Below are positions 28,205 to 38,746 of a stretch of 64,000 nucleotides of DNA, one piece after another. This DNA comes from Eriocheir sinensis. Its lineage: Eukaryota > Arthropoda > Malacostraca > Decapoda > Varunidae. The position numbers were made by a program, and so were the translations under genes. The notes under the pieces were generated by a model, which was given only the letters and a program-made list of their open reading frames with translations, was not told where the DNA came from and searched no databases. The DNA lies in assembly GCF_024679095.1 (NCBI RefSeq), contig NC_066571.1, positions 685,320-749,319 of the forward strand. Direction: 5' to 3'. The number at the start of each line of letters is the position of its first letter. Within the stretch, counting starts at the first letter, position 1.

Positions 28205-28405
28205 ATATAAATTTCAGACCAAAACAACGCTTCCCCCAAAAAGTAGTTTGCAAGGTTGAACTTGACTTGAACTTTTTTTCACAATTTTAAAGTTTTCGAT
28301 CTTCCTTCAATAAATGCCACAAAACCTGCCATTTTTCGAAAATGTTTTGCCAAAAAATGCCAAAGATCTTGAGTACAGATGCCAATAAAATACTGCGGGA
28401 CCCTG
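27731..28405. mobile_element. Possible non-autonomous hAT-like element (MITE)
   Basis: The ends are CAGGGTTGCC (27731) and GGGACCCTG (28405), giving a short inverted CAGGGT. Both subterminal regions are dense in TGCCA/TGGCA motifs: about nine in 27731-27870 and five in 28310-28390. Subterminal motif clusters are common in hAT elements. No clean 8-bp target duplication was found, so the boundaries are uncertain. Confidence 0.4.
28145..28202. repeat. Compound (GA)n(GT)n microsatellite
   Basis: GA repeat to 28172, then GT repeat to 28202. Confidence 0.95.
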
Positions 28406-29127
28406 CTCTCGCAGTGAGCTGCGTTGCCGGGGAGAGAGAGACATTTCATACTTCCAGCGATTCAGACGTGTTGAGCCGTAGTTCTGAGAGAGGGGTGAGG
28501 GTGAGTCGATAATTATTTTATCACACTCCTGTTGATATTGTACAGTTGTACTTTGTTGTTATTATTCTGTTTGAGAGAAGCCCTCCCCCCCCCCCCCGGC
28601 TAAGATATTAATATACGTGTATCCGCGGCCATCACACGCATTTATTTGTGTTGATGTAAGTGGGGTTCATTAGGAACCCGGCTCATAGCAACACAGCGAC
28701 TGATCATCTTATTCCCACCTCGTGGTGAAGGTGCTCTCTCGAACTGTAGTAAGAGAGCAGTTGCCCTGGGCCTGAGTCGTTGATTGGCCTGTGTAGTAAG
28801 CTGGGCGTTTCTATATATATTCTTATATGTGTATTTTCTTTATGGTAAATGCTACTGTGATCCAGTCCTATGATCACAGAGGATTGTAGTTCTAGGATCG
28901 TGTGGTGATCAAGTCGGTCCCTCCCATTCTGTACAAGGCGTTAGGAGTATAATCTGGTCACCCGAGGGACTAGAAGGCCATATCACACGATCCAAGGAGC
29001 CAAAGAGCATTGTATGTGCAAAAGTTAGTTTATGTGTTGGGAAAACTTTTTAATTTTTTCCATGAACTTTGTTTATTTTTCAATTTGTGTCGTTACTTTT
29101 TTCTTTGTTTACTGATATAAACAGAAT
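28406..29127. other. Unassigned sequence upstream of hAT pseudogene
   Basis: No left terminus matching the CAGGGCCGGATTAA-type right end was found here. A C-run lies at about 28585-28598. Confidence 0.45.
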
Positions 29128-30450
29128 GGCTTCACGCGAACGTGATATTGGACGGACCTATGCAAGTGGGTCACATTAAAAGAAAGAAGAAAATTCAGGA
29201 GGAGGAACAAAAAAAGAAAGATGTAGCGCATTGCAAAAAGATTACATATATGTTTGCAAAACCGACACCAAGTGTTAATTCCCCTGCAGCTGAATCTGAG
29301 CCCTCAAATGAATTAAAATTTGAAGAAACTCCTAAGGAACATACATCTACAGTCACACAATCAACTACAGATTCAAGGGATTTTTCAATAGAAAATTTTG
29401 TAATATGTGATCCTACCTCATGGCCCGTGAATATATCAGATTCTCTTCGACAGTCTTTCATTTAAAAAAAATTCAGTCAAACACTAGATATAGACTTTAA
29501 GAAGTCAGCAACAGTATACGATGATGGGAGAGCAAGGTACATGAATTCATCTATGTTTTTCAGGAAACTCGCCAATTCTGAAACTGTGAAACGCTCATAG
29601 ATGATTTGCTTTGAGCCATCAGGAAAAGTATATACTGCTCAGCTTGTAAATTAAATGCCACAAGTAAGAGTCTCCAGAAAGTTGAGATTGAACTAACAAC
29701 ATGTGTGAATCTCTATGAAAGCCTTTTGCAATCTGTCAGTTCTTTTTGAAGAAAAGGCTGAGCTATTAGTACAAGACCATAGTTACCGTGCTGACAACCA
29801 GAGGTAAGGAAAAGGAAAAGGAAGCGTTTTTTTGAGGAGGTGGACACTGAAGTAGAGTTACCACCAAGGATGAAATTCAAGACCGCTACAAACTTACCCA
29901 TTTTAGACTCACTTGGAGCAGAACTGAGGAAGAGGAAAGAAGTGTACTCTAAACTCCAAGAAAAGTTTGGATTCCTATTTAGCATTAGTACTTTGTCAGA
30001 TTCTGAACTTAGAGAAGCTGCTAAGAATTTGGAAGAGCATTTCTCTGGGGACCTTCAACAAACAATTGTAGAGGAGATGGTCCAGTTTTCTGTATATATG
30101 AAGCAAGTCTCATCTGCAAATTGTGCACCCTTTGCTGCTCTCAAGCAGTTACGCAGTTGCAATGCAGGAATTGTAGAAACATTCCCAAATGTTGACATAC
30201 CATATCGCCTATATTTAACACTACCAGTTGCTAATTCTGAAGGAGAACGATCATTTTCTGTACTGAAGAGAGTGAAAAACCAGCTTCGTTCAACACTCTC
30301 CTAGGATAAACTTTGTGATCTCTCTTTATTGACAAATAAACTTTGTGATCTCTCTTTACGGACAATAGAATCAGATTTGACCAAAGATATTGATTTTCGG
30401 GATATAATTGATGATTTTGCTAAAGGTAAATCCAGAAAGAAGCCACTGTG
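29128..30450 (+). pseudogene. hAT-type transposase, internally deleted
   Basis: The 5' part (29142-29465) is Lys/Glu-rich, then reads SWPVNISDSLRQSFI; past a stop, a short FEPSGKVY segment resembles a TTF-type zinc-finger region. After frameshifts the last part (29840-30304) reads LPPRMKFKTATNLPIL and ends with YLTLPVANSEGERSFSVLKR, the signature of the hAT C-terminal dimerisation domain. Most of the central catalytic region is missing. After a stop the tail (IDFRDIIDDFAKGKSRKK) continues to about 30450. The protein type resembles ZMYM1/DUF4371-like hAT transposases. It cannot encode active transposase. Confidence 0.85.
30305..30367. repeat. Tandem duplication in hAT 3' coding region
   Basis: ATAAACTTTGTGATCTCTCT occurs twice with a period of about 31 bp. 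Confidence 0.9.
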
Positions 30451-30831
30451 ATTTTGTTGAGTTCAATCGTAAATCGTAATGGTTGCTATTCAAATATGAC
30501 TGCCACATTGTCTTAGTGACGAAATAGTATTGGAAAATCATTTGTAGCCTTGTGCATTTAAATGTTCTACCCCAAGGGCCTAGCTCATTGGAAGTTATAG
30601 AAATATGAGGTAGCCTGTACCCCAATAATTAAGTAACCCTTAATACTGTATATCTCGACATCATCATCTTTTTGTTCATGCATTCGTTTAAGAGGAACCT
30701 AACGCAAGTACTAAGATATAAACTACCTAAGTTAATTGAAGGCAGAATTATTTAGTGTAATTTTATAATATAACTTACCGGAAAGGAAGAGGGGCCCCAC
30801 CAAAATGAATGGCCTAGGGCCTCGCATGACC

Positions 30832-30845
30832 TTAATCCGGCCCTG
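30832..30845 (+). repeat. Right terminus of the hAT element
   Basis: TTAATCCGGCCCTG is the outward complement of CAGGGCCGGATTAA, a familiar hAT terminus. CR1-like coding sequence begins at the very next base. The left partner was not found. Confidence 0.65.
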
Positions 30846-31523
30846 CCGAGGGTCCTGACCCGCCGAGGGGGATCACGCCCCGGGAAATTGACTCAAGGTG
30901 CGACTAAGAAGTGAAAAAGTACTTGGACAAACTCGACACGAACAAGTCAACGAGAACCGACAGTTTGTCCCCGCGGTTATTAAAAGAGCTTAAACAACAA
31001 ATACTTCAGCCACTCACTAACATATTCAACCGGTCAGTTCAACTGAACAAGGTCCCGGAAGACTGGAAGATGGCGAACGTAACACCGATTTTCAAAAAAG
31101 GAGAAAAAAGCGTTGCATTAAAGTACAGGCCCATAGGTTTGACATCAGTGGCAGGAAAAATACTCGAAAAGATTATTAGAGACAAACTTGTTCAGTTTCT
31201 AGAAGACAATAATATAATCTCCGACACCCAGCATGGCTTCCGAAACAGGCGCTCCTGCCTAACGAATTTATTAGACTTCTTCCAAGGTATATATAAGAAC
31301 TGGGATGCCCACATCCCCAGTGATGTTATATACCTGGACTTTCAGAAAGCCTTCGACTCCTTAAGAAACTGCACTCGGTGGGCATTGGAGCCAATCTGAT
31401 CACGTGGATAAGAGATTGGCTCACCGACAGAAAACAACGAGTACTACTAAACGGACAGCCTTCCGATTAGCTTCCAGTCACTAGTGGAGTGCCTCAAGGT
31501 CAGTGCTGGGACCCATCCTCTTT

Positions 31524-31654
<131 letters not shown>

Positions 31655-32245
31655 CAATGACCTAGAATCAGGACTGAAATCCACAATATCGAAATTTGCT
31701 GATGACGCCAAGGTGGGTGGAAAGGCCCTCACAAAGACCGACTGTAAAATCATTCAGAAAGACCTCAGTCACATTATCGAATGGTCGGAAAAATGGCAAA
31801 TGTCCTTTAATGTTAACAAATCCAAAGTCATGCACATTGGGTCCAGAAATAGTAACCACACACACATCATGAATGGGAAACCTCTGCAGGCGATGCAGAA
31901 GGAAAAGGAGTCACTATCAGCAGTGACCTGAAACACGCGAATCACTGTAAAAAAGCCTACAACAAAGCCAACACTATGCTCGGGTTCATAGTGAGAAACT
32001 TCGAGTGTAAAACACCAGACGTGATGCTATCTTTGTATAATTCCATGGTAAGACCGAACCTCGAGTATGCAGTACAGTTCTGGTCTCCTAATTACAGAAA
32101 GGACATTGATTTACTGGAAAGGATTCAACGACGCGCCACGAAGATGATTCCAACCTTAAGGGCTCAACCGTACGAAGAACGACTCAAGCGACTCAATCTC
32201 TTTACATTGGAGAAATGACGCCTACGAGGGGATATGATTCAATCT

Positions 32246-32342
32246 CGGGCTGTGCCGACCATCAGGCCCCACCTGGAAGAAGCCTTGGTCCGAACATCAG
32301 GCCCCACCAGGAAGATGCCTACCGGCGCAACAGGCAACGACG

Positions 32343-32370
<28 letters not shown>
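32246..32370 (+). mobile_element. Short poly(A)-tailed retroposon in CR1-B
   Basis: About 125 bp ending in 27 A (32344-32370), flanked by AATCT on both sides (32241-32245 and about 32369-32373). It separates CR1-B coding sequence that is contiguous in the copy at 44495-44520. Inside is a 25-bp direct repeat (32260-32284 and 32295-32319, two mismatches). A truncated SINE or processed RNA is likely. Confidence 0.7.
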
Positions 32371-32374
<4 letters not shown>

Positions 32375-32627
32375 CAAGTACCTGAAAAAGTTCAGTAACG
32401 TTGATTGCTCCAAATTCTTTGAACTGCAAACCAACTCAAGAACTAGAAATAACGGTTTACCCATTCAGTCGAGTCGATGTAACACAGACACTGGAAGGAT
32501 TTTCTTTTTAAACCGATTCATCCGCCACTGGAACAATCTTCCTCAGAGGTAGTAAATGCGAATACCATCAACTCCTTCAAATAAAGAATCGACCGTCATT
32601 TTGCTGCGTCGGGAGTAAACTGAATAA

Positions 32628-32736
32628 CGAGGTGCTTTCATCTGCTCCTCAATATCGAGGTGCTTTCATCTGCTCCTCAATATCGAGGTGCTTTCATCTG
32701 CTCCTCAATATCGAGGTGCTTTCATCTGCTCCTCAA
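32628..32736. repeat. 28-bp minisatellite, four copies
   Basis: The unit begins CGAGGTGCTTTCATCTGCTC and is repeated three full times plus a partial fourth in the 3' UTR of CR1-B. Confidence 0.95.
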
Positions 32737-32837
32737 GCCCCAAGTGGCTGTCGAGCATATCAAATCACCCAAGCGGGCGACCTCGTAATGAGCCAATAGG
32801 CTTTCTGTTGCCTGCATTTCCATGTTTCCATGTTTCC

Positions 32838-33791
32838 TCTTCTCTCCCTACCTCACCCTCTTCCTCCGCCTCTCCCCCGGCCTCCTCCTCCTCCTCGTGA
32901 CCCAGCCTGCCTCAGGTCAAGTCGCTGACACTCGCTGCTGGTCCGCCAGCCGCTTCCACAAACTTACTACCTGTGTTTCCTTCCACCCTCCTTAGAGTGC
33001 CTCGTGTATATCACACTCGCGTGCGGTATATCACTCCTTGTCAACCGCTAGATTTGTGTGCGTTCAAGAAGATCGAGTGCGATTACAAGCGTTGTGTTGT
33101 GTGCGATCAGAAGTCTAAACGTGAGCTACCACACAGTCCAGCGCTTTCTCCTCGTGTGTTTCATCGCTCCCCGCGTGTTCAATCGCCCTTTGTATATCTA
33201 ATCTCCTTTTTCAACTCTTAGAGTGTTGCGTGCGTTAAGTGTGTGTGTGAGTGTGTGTGTGTCCTAAAGTGTTGAATGCATTCAAGGACAAGCTCTTTCT
33301 CGTGTTCCCACTCCTTACTGAGACCAAGAAATTGGCCTTCACACTCTACCCTGCACTCCGCGCGGAACGGTAGGTGTTGCTTTATTTACTCAACTGTCGT
33401 GTATACTTCTTGTAATAATTTTTTTTTTGTAGTAGTTACTCTTTAATTAGTCTACAACTCACCCTTCGCCGCCACGCAGGCCACAGACCCCTCGCCGACA
33501 TCGCCGAGAGAGTTTTGATCGCTGTTTGAATCTCTATTTTTAGATCAGCTGCGCCCCCCGGGAGAACACCTGCATGTTGTCTGTACCTGGCCAACGACTC
33601 TCGCAAGATAAGGCCTAAGCTGATAATCCCTCTAGAGAGTCAACACCTGTTACTCACTACTCACCCAGAAACGGAAGCGTGTACTTTCCTCAAGCAAAGC
33701 TAAAATTAGCGGGGCACCAAAGTAAAGACAAGTATTTGTATGATAAGTTAAAGTAACTGAAAATATAATACAAACTCTAAAGCGATTCAAT
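32838..33791 (+). other. Leader region of CR1-like family C
   Basis: Non-coding by eye, pyrimidine-rich at first. By position a 5' UTR. Confidence 0.4.
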
Positions 33792-34370
33792 ATGCCTTCC
33801 CGACTAAGGTTATATAATTTTTGCAAAGGGAGGTACGCCTCGCAGTACCTCGAGAAAGGGGTAGAGTTCTGCAGGCATTGCATTTTGACCAAACGGGTCA
33901 AGGAATTGGAAGGTTCACTCAAGCTGCTATGGGAGGTGATGGACTTCCCTAAGCTACCTAGCGTTCCAGCCCACGAGATGACCTTCGCTAGTCTCTTCCG
34001 CTGGTCAAACACCGCCGCCTCCCCTCCCTCTTTTTCCTCCCGCTACGACTCCTCCTCACGCTTCCCCAACCCCTCACCCTCCTCTGCTGACCGCTGTACC
34101 TCCTCCTCCTCCTCCTCCTCCTCCTCCTCTTCCTCCTCAAGAAAGCGTCCAGTTCGCTAACTTGTGGAACAATTTTTACTACGATTCGGACTTCTTCCTT
34201 GCCGATGGGATCCACTTAAACCCTGTTGGAGCACCCCGTTTCGAAAGGCTGCTTTGTGACCAAGTGGCTTTTCGAAAACCAAAAAACGCCAAGGTGAAAA
34301 CACAGCAGCTCCACCGTGAAGGAGCACTCAACCCGCGCAACCCCCAAGCTTGCTATGTAAACCCTACGTA
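33792..34370 (+). pseudogene. ORF1 remnant of CR1-like family C (zinc-finger-like start, coiled coil, esterase end)
   Basis: The ATG at 33792 opens FCKGRYASQYLEKGVEFCRH with C-x2-C spacing at its end, followed by LTKRVKELEGSLKLL, a coiled coil. The layout equals the start of family A ORF1. A poly-Ser run encoded by (TCC)n (34097-34140) ends in a stop at 34158-34160. The next frame holds only the last esterase block, LADGIHLNPVG (about 34200), with its Asp and His. The nucleophile half (GDS) is absent, so the middle of the esterase has been lost at the (TCC)n tract. Confidence 0.75.
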
Positions 34371-37101
34371 ACAAATTTGAGGACTTAGAAGCACTCGCAG
34401 CCACAAATCATTATCACATCATCGGAGTCACAGAGTCTTGGATAGACACTTCAAATAGAGATTTCATAGCGGCATATAGATAACCAGGTTATACGATTTT
34501 GAGTCATGAGAGAGAGAAGACAGGGTGGGGGCGTTATCTTATATATATCCACAATTCTCTCCATCCAGTATCCATGAAAACATATATTATAACCACTGTG
34601 TACACGATCTTGTTTGAAATTAAAAATAAGTCTTGTAAAATAGTAGTTGGATTAATCTACAGACCGCCAAGGCAGACTCTTGATATCGACCACGCGTTAA
34701 GTGAATTAACATTAGAAACAAGTAGCAGTTGCGAGGCAGTAATTGTTGGGGACTTTAACTTGCCGGTGAAAAGATGGGGCGAACCGTTGAACTCTCATAC
34801 AGGGCTCGGCCTGTACACACATTTACTAGAAAGTGATTAACATCAACACGTTCAAGAACCGACTCTGGAAAATAACATACTTGACCTTATCTTTTCAACG
34901 GCAGCTGATCTAGTTAACGAAGTAAATGTTGGTCCAGTTTTTAGTTCTAGCGATCACCGAATAATCACATTCAGCATCAAGACGAAAGAAAGTAAAGTAC
35001 CTGCTAGTAAAGAAAAGGTGGCAGCTTATCAGAGAGCGAATTTCGTAAGACTCCGATCAATTCTAGATAATACTGACCGGACTATAATTTCGACTGAAAC
35101 ATATATTGATAAATCGTGGGAGGCCTTCACCACAATATTGAACAATGCCATAAACGTATGCGTACCCTTTCGTAACAGACTTTCAACTTTTGAGAAGAAA
35201 CCCAAATAGTGCAATAACGTAATTAGAAATAGTCTCTCTTGAAAAACGTGTATACAGTAGATACATATCAACCCAGAGTGAGGCTGACACACAAGAGTTT
35301 GACAGAATTCGCCGCGAAACCAAGAAACTAATAAAACGAAGCAAGAACAATCTTGAAGAATATATAGTGGAAACAAGCAAATCTAATCCTAAAGATTTTT
35401 TTAGCTATGTAAATGATAAAAGGTCACTCACTTGTAGTATCGGACCGCTTGCTAATGATAATGGCAACCACACGCACGATGAAAATGAAATGGCTACAAT
35501 CCTAAATAACTTTTTCGAATCCGTATTTATCGACGAATATTGTTCATCACCTCAACCGCCGGAGGCAGGAAGGACGGAAAAGATTTTAAATGGCGTGCTC
35601 ATCGTAGAAAGGGACGTTTTACGCACAATTGAAAAGATTAAAGTAAGCAAAGCTCCTGGTCCAGACAAAATTACACCTAAAATTTTAAAAGGAATCAAAC
35701 ATCAAATTTGTAGACCGCTCTCTATCTTATTCAATAAATCTTTAACAGCTGGAAAAGCTCCGTCGGATTGGAAACTAGCAAATGTCACACAAATTTTCAA
35801 AAAGGGGGACAATTCTCATCCAGGAAACTATCGACCAGTTAGCCTGACATCGATTGTTTGCAAGTTAATGGAGACTATCATTCTTCGAAGAAAATAATAT
35901 AATAAATAATTCGCAACATGGCTTCCGTAGTAAACGTTCCTGTTTAACTAGCTTGATTTTTTTAATTATATTTTTGAGGTGTTCGATGAAAGCAGATCAG
36001 CAGATATCATATATCTGGATTTTCAAAAGGCATTTGATAAGGTCCCCCGCAAACGGTTGCTCAGTAAACTACTGGCGCACGGTATCTCGGGTAACATTCA
36101 CAATTGGCTTGTAGACTGGCTCTCTGAGCGAAAACAGAGAGCAGTTCTAAACGGTGTTACATCTAACTGGCTCGATGTCAGAAGCGGTGTATCTCAAGGA
36201 TCAGTGCTTGGTCCCATGCTCTTCTTAATTTATGTTAATGATATCAATGATGCGCTCACTTGCAAAGCATCAAAATTTGCTGATGACACAAAAATCGCTA
36301 GTAAGGTAACTACGACACTCGACGAAGAAGCATTACAATCAGATCTAGATCGACTTGCACGTTGGGTCAATCAATGGCAAATTAAATTTAACGTTGACAG
36401 ATGTAAAGTGTTACACATCGGAAACAATAGCAATCGCGCTCAGTACGTAATGAATGGCCAACAACTTTCTGCAGTGAGTAAAGAAAAGGATCTTGGAATC
36501 ACTATATCAAGCAATTTAAAGACAAGTCAATATTGTTCAGAGGTAATTAAAACTGCAAACAAATTGGTTGGCTTCATCGGACGAGTCTTTAATAATAAAT
36601 CGGAAAAAGTAATATTAAAACTTTATAATTCGCTGGTACAACCCATCTAGAGCACTGTATACAGTTTTGGTCTCCTTATTACAGAAAAGACACAGAAAAG
36701 TTAGAACGGGTTCAACGGAGAGTAACAAAAATGATTCCTAGGTTGAGAGATTTATCATATGACCAAACACTTCAAGAAGTAAATTTATCGAGCCTATCAA
36801 AACGATGAATGCGAGGCGATCTAATAGAAGTGTTTAAAATGTTAAAAGGATTCAGTGATATTAATGCGGAAGAGTACTTTACAATTGATCGATCAAATAG
36901 AACAAGAATAAATCACAATTTCAGGATGTGGTAAAAGATTCTCGTCGCACGAAGCTAAACGCTTCTTCTTCAATCGAGTTGTTAATGTTTGGAATTATCT
37001 ACCTTGTGATGTCGTTAATACTAAAACAGTTACGTTCTTCAAGAATAGATTAAACAAGTATTTTGAATCGAACCAGCAACTAAGATATTACTCATTGTCG
37101 T
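34371..37101 (+). pseudogene. ORF2 (EN-RT) of CR1-like family C, frameshifted
   Basis: Endonuclease: HIIGVTESWIDTS (about 34420), GLIYRPPRQT (about 34660), IVGDFNLPVKRWG (about 34745), SSSDHRIITFSI (about 34950). RT: SKAPGPDKITP (about 35650), ANVTQIFKKGD (about 35780), [26 protein letters not shown] (about 36010), GVSQGSVLGPMLFLIYVNDI (about 36185) and FADDTKIA (about 36280). The thumb continues to 37101 across frameshifts near 36640 and 36925. In-frame stops near 34480, 34838 and 35207. NVTQ replaces the usual NVTP. The palm itself is the best preserved part. Confidence 0.87.
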
Positions 37102-37404
37102 AATAACGTTAAGTTTTTTCAAATACTGGTGTCCTTGTCCGTTTTAATTGCCGGGTTAATGGTAGCAGTAATGGTAGTTCTTTCCTCTTTCCTACATAAT
37201 TTCCATGCAGTTTTTCCATGCTGCATGGTTCTTTTTCTTTTCCTGCCAGCTTTGGCTGGAGGGATGGGGGGATGGGGAGGAGCCTTCGCCTTTGCTATCC
37301 TTCATGTTCCACCTTTGATTAGATAGTTAGTGTAGCTTGTCACAAACAGCCTCGCAAGAACCATCAGGTCTGCTGTTGTTTGTTCTTCCTTTGTGTTCCT
37401 CTTC

Positions 37405-37531
37405 CTCCTCCTCCTCTTTCTCCTCCTCCTCCCCCTCCTCCTGCACCTCCTCCTCCTCCTCCTCCTCCTCCTCCTCCTCCTCCTCCTCCTCCTCCTCCTC
37501 CTCCTCCTCCACCTCCTCCTCTTCCACCTTC
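37405..37531. repeat. (CTC)n tract
   Basis: Imperfect pyrimidine trinucleotide array following the family C 3' tail. Confidence 0.95.
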
Positions 37532-37833
37532 CACCCCGATGCAATACCGACATCGGTAGGAGTTATTTTTCGAATAGAGTTGTTCACCACTGGAACAGCC
37601 TTCCTGCAGAAGTGGTTAGCGCAGAGACCATCAACTCCTTCAAGAAACGCATTGATCGCCACTTTGCTGCATCGGGAGTGAACTGAACGTTCCCAAGAGT
37701 AGATACACAAGTGCTTTAATCCTTCCCTGCCAGCCACTCCTATGACAAACGGATTGATTAAATCACTGAACGCAGGCAGCCTAGTTAAGAGCCAACAGGC
37801 TTTCTGCTGCCTGCTAGTCCATGTTTCCATGCT
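37532..37833 (+). mobile_element. CR1-like family B, copy 3 (3' end only)
   Basis: Matches the last coding codons (RNRVVHHWNSLPAEVV-like, stop at 37684) and the 3' UTR of family B, ending in CCATGTTTCCATGC. It is heavily 5'-truncated and lies between two (TCC)n arrays. Confidence 0.85.
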
Positions 37834-38004
37834 TCCTCCTCCACCTCCCCCTCCTCCTCCTCCTCCTCCTCCTTCTCCTCTTCTTCCTCTTTTTTTTCTT
37901 CTCCTCCTCCTCCTCCTCCTCCTCCTCCTCCTCCTCCTCTTCCTCTTCTTCCTCCTCCTCCTCCCCCGCCTCCTCCTCCTCCTCCTCCTCCTCCTCTTTC
38001 TCCT
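37834..38004. repeat. (TCC)n tract
   Basis: Imperfect pyrimidine array following the family B tail. Confidence 0.95.
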
Positions 38005-38126
38005 CCTTCGCCTTCGCCTTTGCTGTCATTTATCTTCCACCTTTGATTAGAAAGTTAGTGTAGCTTGTCACAAACAGCCTCGTAAGGACCAGCAGGTCTG
38101 CTGTTTTTTGTTCTTCCTTTGTGTTT
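38005..38126 (+). mobile_element. CR1-like family C, 3' tail only
   Basis: Direct repeat of 37286-37404 with few differences, representing an extremely 5'-truncated family C insertion. Confidence 0.8.
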
Positions 38127-38746
38127 CATTGTGTTCCTTCTCCTCCCTTGTCTACAGACGTAGACGCAAGACCATCCTTCTAGCAATCTCCTGTGAAGAC
38201 GGATCACATTTCCATGGATCCAGAGCCAACACCAAGGTTGATATAAAGCTGGTGGGTGACAGCATTGTTAGAGGACAACTGACTGAGTTCTGTGGACGAA
38301 GTATCAAGAACAGGAGACACTACAGTATTCCTCCTGGTAAAAAACTAAAAGATATAGAAGAAGCGGCAGACATGGTCTCAGACCATACGGAACAAGACAC
38401 ACTCTTTGTTTTGCACGCTGGAACGAACAACGTACAATCAATGCGGATGAAGGAAATTTTAGCTAAATACCGACAAGTGATCCGCCGTTACAAGGAAAAG
38501 TCACGTCACATCATTGTCTCCGGGATTCTTCCGAGTATCAACGCCTTCACAGGCTTCCACAGAAAGGCGTCAAACATCAACAACAGATTGAAGCACCTCT
38601 GTCAGGACGAGGAAGTCTCGTTCACAGACGCGTGGGACCATTTCTATGATAAACCCGACCCTCTCCGTCCTGACGGTCTTCACCTTAACGAGATTGGTTC
38701 AGCACGGCTTGGTAAATTACTGAACGATGAGGTACTTTTGTACTAA
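38108..38746 (+). CDS. ORF1 SGNH/GDSL esterase of CR1-like family B, N-terminally truncated
   Basis: The frame is open for 212 codons and ends with TAA at 38744. The esterase domain covers roughly residues 45-205: IKLVGDSIVRG (block I, nucleophile Ser), LHAGTNNVQS (block III, Gly-x-Asn), HIIVSGILPS and RPDGLHLNEIGS (catalytic Asp and His). All catalytic residues are present. The first ~40 residues come from the preceding family C tail and junction, so the true start is unknown and the zinc-finger/coiled-coil part is absent. The frame overlaps the ORF2 ATG (38727) by 20 bases. CR1 ORF1 esterases are thought to act in the RNP or at membranes; that role is not visible here. Confidence 0.85.
   Translation: MFFLCVSLCSFSSLVYRRRRKTILLAISCEDGSHFHGSRANTKVDIKLVGDSIVRGQLTEFCGRSIKNRRHYSIPPGKKLKDIEEAADMVSDHTEQDTLFVLHAGTNNVQSMRMKEILAKYRQVIRRYKEKSRHIIVSGILPSINAFTGFHRKASNINNRLKHLCQDEEVSFTDAWDHFYDKPDPLRPDGLHLNEIGSARLGKLLNDEVLLY

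Larger units (their letters stand above)
32838..37404 (+). mobile_element. CR1-like family C, near full length, decayed
   Basis: A leader (32838-33791) is followed by ORF1 remnants, endonuclease, RT and a 3' UTR whose tail (37286-37404) recurs at 38005-38126. It starts directly after the 3' octamers of the preceding B element and ends in a (CTC)n tract. Confidence 0.82.

Noticed and set aside
32620..32740. CRISPR-like array of 28-bp repeats
   Set aside because: Units are directly adjacent without spacers and lie in a LINE 3' UTR; it is a minisatellite in eukaryotic DNA.
37302..38063. Poly-Arg, poly-Glu and poly-Ser ORFs
   Set aside because: Translations of the (CTC)n/(TCC)n arrays between CR1 tails.
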